Assembly (NCBI GenBank): GCA_015056575.1
Contig: SVGA01000008.1
Span: 102,412-166,411 of the forward strand
Source of the DNA: Butyrivibrio sp.
GTDB taxonomy: Bacteria > Bacillota > Clostridia > Lachnospirales > Lachnospiraceae
DNA: 64,000 nucleotides
Direction: 5' to 3'
Part shown: piece after piece, positions 63,955 to 64,000 of the stretch
How the letters are laid out: every line of letters begins with the position of its first letter
Position numbering within the stretch: the stretch's first letter is position 1
Made by a program: the position numbers and the translations under genes
The notes under the pieces: model-generated
Told to the model about the DNA's origin: nothing
The model's database searches: none
Seen by the model: only the letters and a program-made list of their open reading frames with translations

Positions 63955-64000
63955 ATGAAGACAAATGGTGGATTTCTTGTTACAAAAATAAAACAGCTGG
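63955..64000 (+). CDS. MarR family transcriptional regulator, N-terminal fragment (cut by window end)
   Basis: Only the first 15 codons are in the window (MKTNGGFLVTKIKQL). This N terminus is the one I recall for a MarR regulator group common in Lachnospiraceae, and the ribosome site AGGAG lies 9 bases upstream. The call rests on that resemblance and on the operator-like palindrome, so it is moderate. It may regulate the MFS/oxidoreductase pair or downstream genes outside the window. Confidence 0.6.
   Translation, partial: MKTNGGFLVTKIKQL

Noticed and set aside
1-64000. Search by eye for tRNA, rRNA, CRISPR arrays, insertion sequences and prophage genes
   Set aside because: None seen: no tRNA-like cloverleaf with a T-loop GTTCAANNC string in a gap, no transposase or integrase, and no spaced repeats. 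A computed scan would be needed to exclude tRNAs fully.

Overview
The window reads as chromosome of an anaerobic, low-to-moderate GC Gram-positive bacterium, most likely a Lachnospiraceae member of the Butyrivibrio/Pseudobutyrivibrio type. This is inferred from the gene content: a Clostridia-type M18 aminopeptidase, an HMGL-family citrate-synthase-like enzyme beside NADP-isocitrate dehydrogenase, a two-subunit Fe-S serine dehydratase, an anaerobic glycerol operon, a GH120 beta-xylosidase, a secreted GH13 amylase with starch-binding modules, and many cyclic-di-GMP proteins. I see no rRNA, tRNA, CRISPR array, insertion sequence or prophage.

Region by region. 1-9 kb is mostly housekeeping: the 3' half of pheT, an M18 aminopeptidase, queA, then a tight PilZ - UDP-glucose dehydrogenase - PAS/GGDEF cluster, then tyrA-aroA on the minus strand. 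9-13.4 kb has an EF-G paralogue with a broken G4 motif and a 7-TM/degenerate-GGDEF/EAL protein. 13.5-18.9 kb holds a probable citrate-to-2-oxoglutarate cluster: an HMGL-family synthase, a GntR/FCD regulator with a matching palindrome on the promoter, and NADP-isocitrate dehydrogenase. An ABC-F ATPase follows. 18.9-24.6 kb has a CPBP protease, rho (TTG start), a YcgR-like PilZ protein, a YggS-family PLP protein, a small unknown, a membrane GGDEF protein and an overlooked 30-residue membrane peptide.

24.7-30.6 kb is a tight operon: a GH120 beta-xylosidase with an unrecognised C-terminal extension, a condensation-fold acyltransferase, a zinc-ribbon/6-TM protein and a pectin-acetylesterase-like hydrolase. 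30.6-38.7 kb holds small unknowns and a 1762-residue secreted protein with an Ig-like domain and many aromatic cell-wall/glucan-binding-like repeats. 38.7-40.9 kb has a GIY-YIG protein and sdaAB/sdaAA. 41.3-47.5 kb is a complete glycerol operon (glpP, glpK, glpF, two flavoprotein dehydrogenase genes, DUF1667), with a terminator in its leader and a second terminator-like hairpin inside the operon.

47.5-58.1 kb is the most unusual part. A YtrA-type GntR regulator is followed, with overlapping or touching genes, by an ABC ATPase and ABC-2 permease, two sugar-type ABC permeases, a membrane-fusion adaptor, a MacB-core-only membrane protein and a very large solute-binding lipoprotein. There is no sugar-ABC ATPase. 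58.3-61.8 kb is a large secreted alpha-amylase under a near-consensus promoter. The window closes with a flavodoxin-fold oxidoreductase, an MFS transporter and the start of a MarR gene behind a 17-bp inverted repeat.

Cross-cutting observation: the near-palindrome TTTGTGCAAA recurs in the noncoding DNA of the glycerol operon (three times), the amylase promoter and the tyrA/EF-G intergenic region, so it may be an undescribed shared operator. All functional assignments come from reading motifs; no database search was run.
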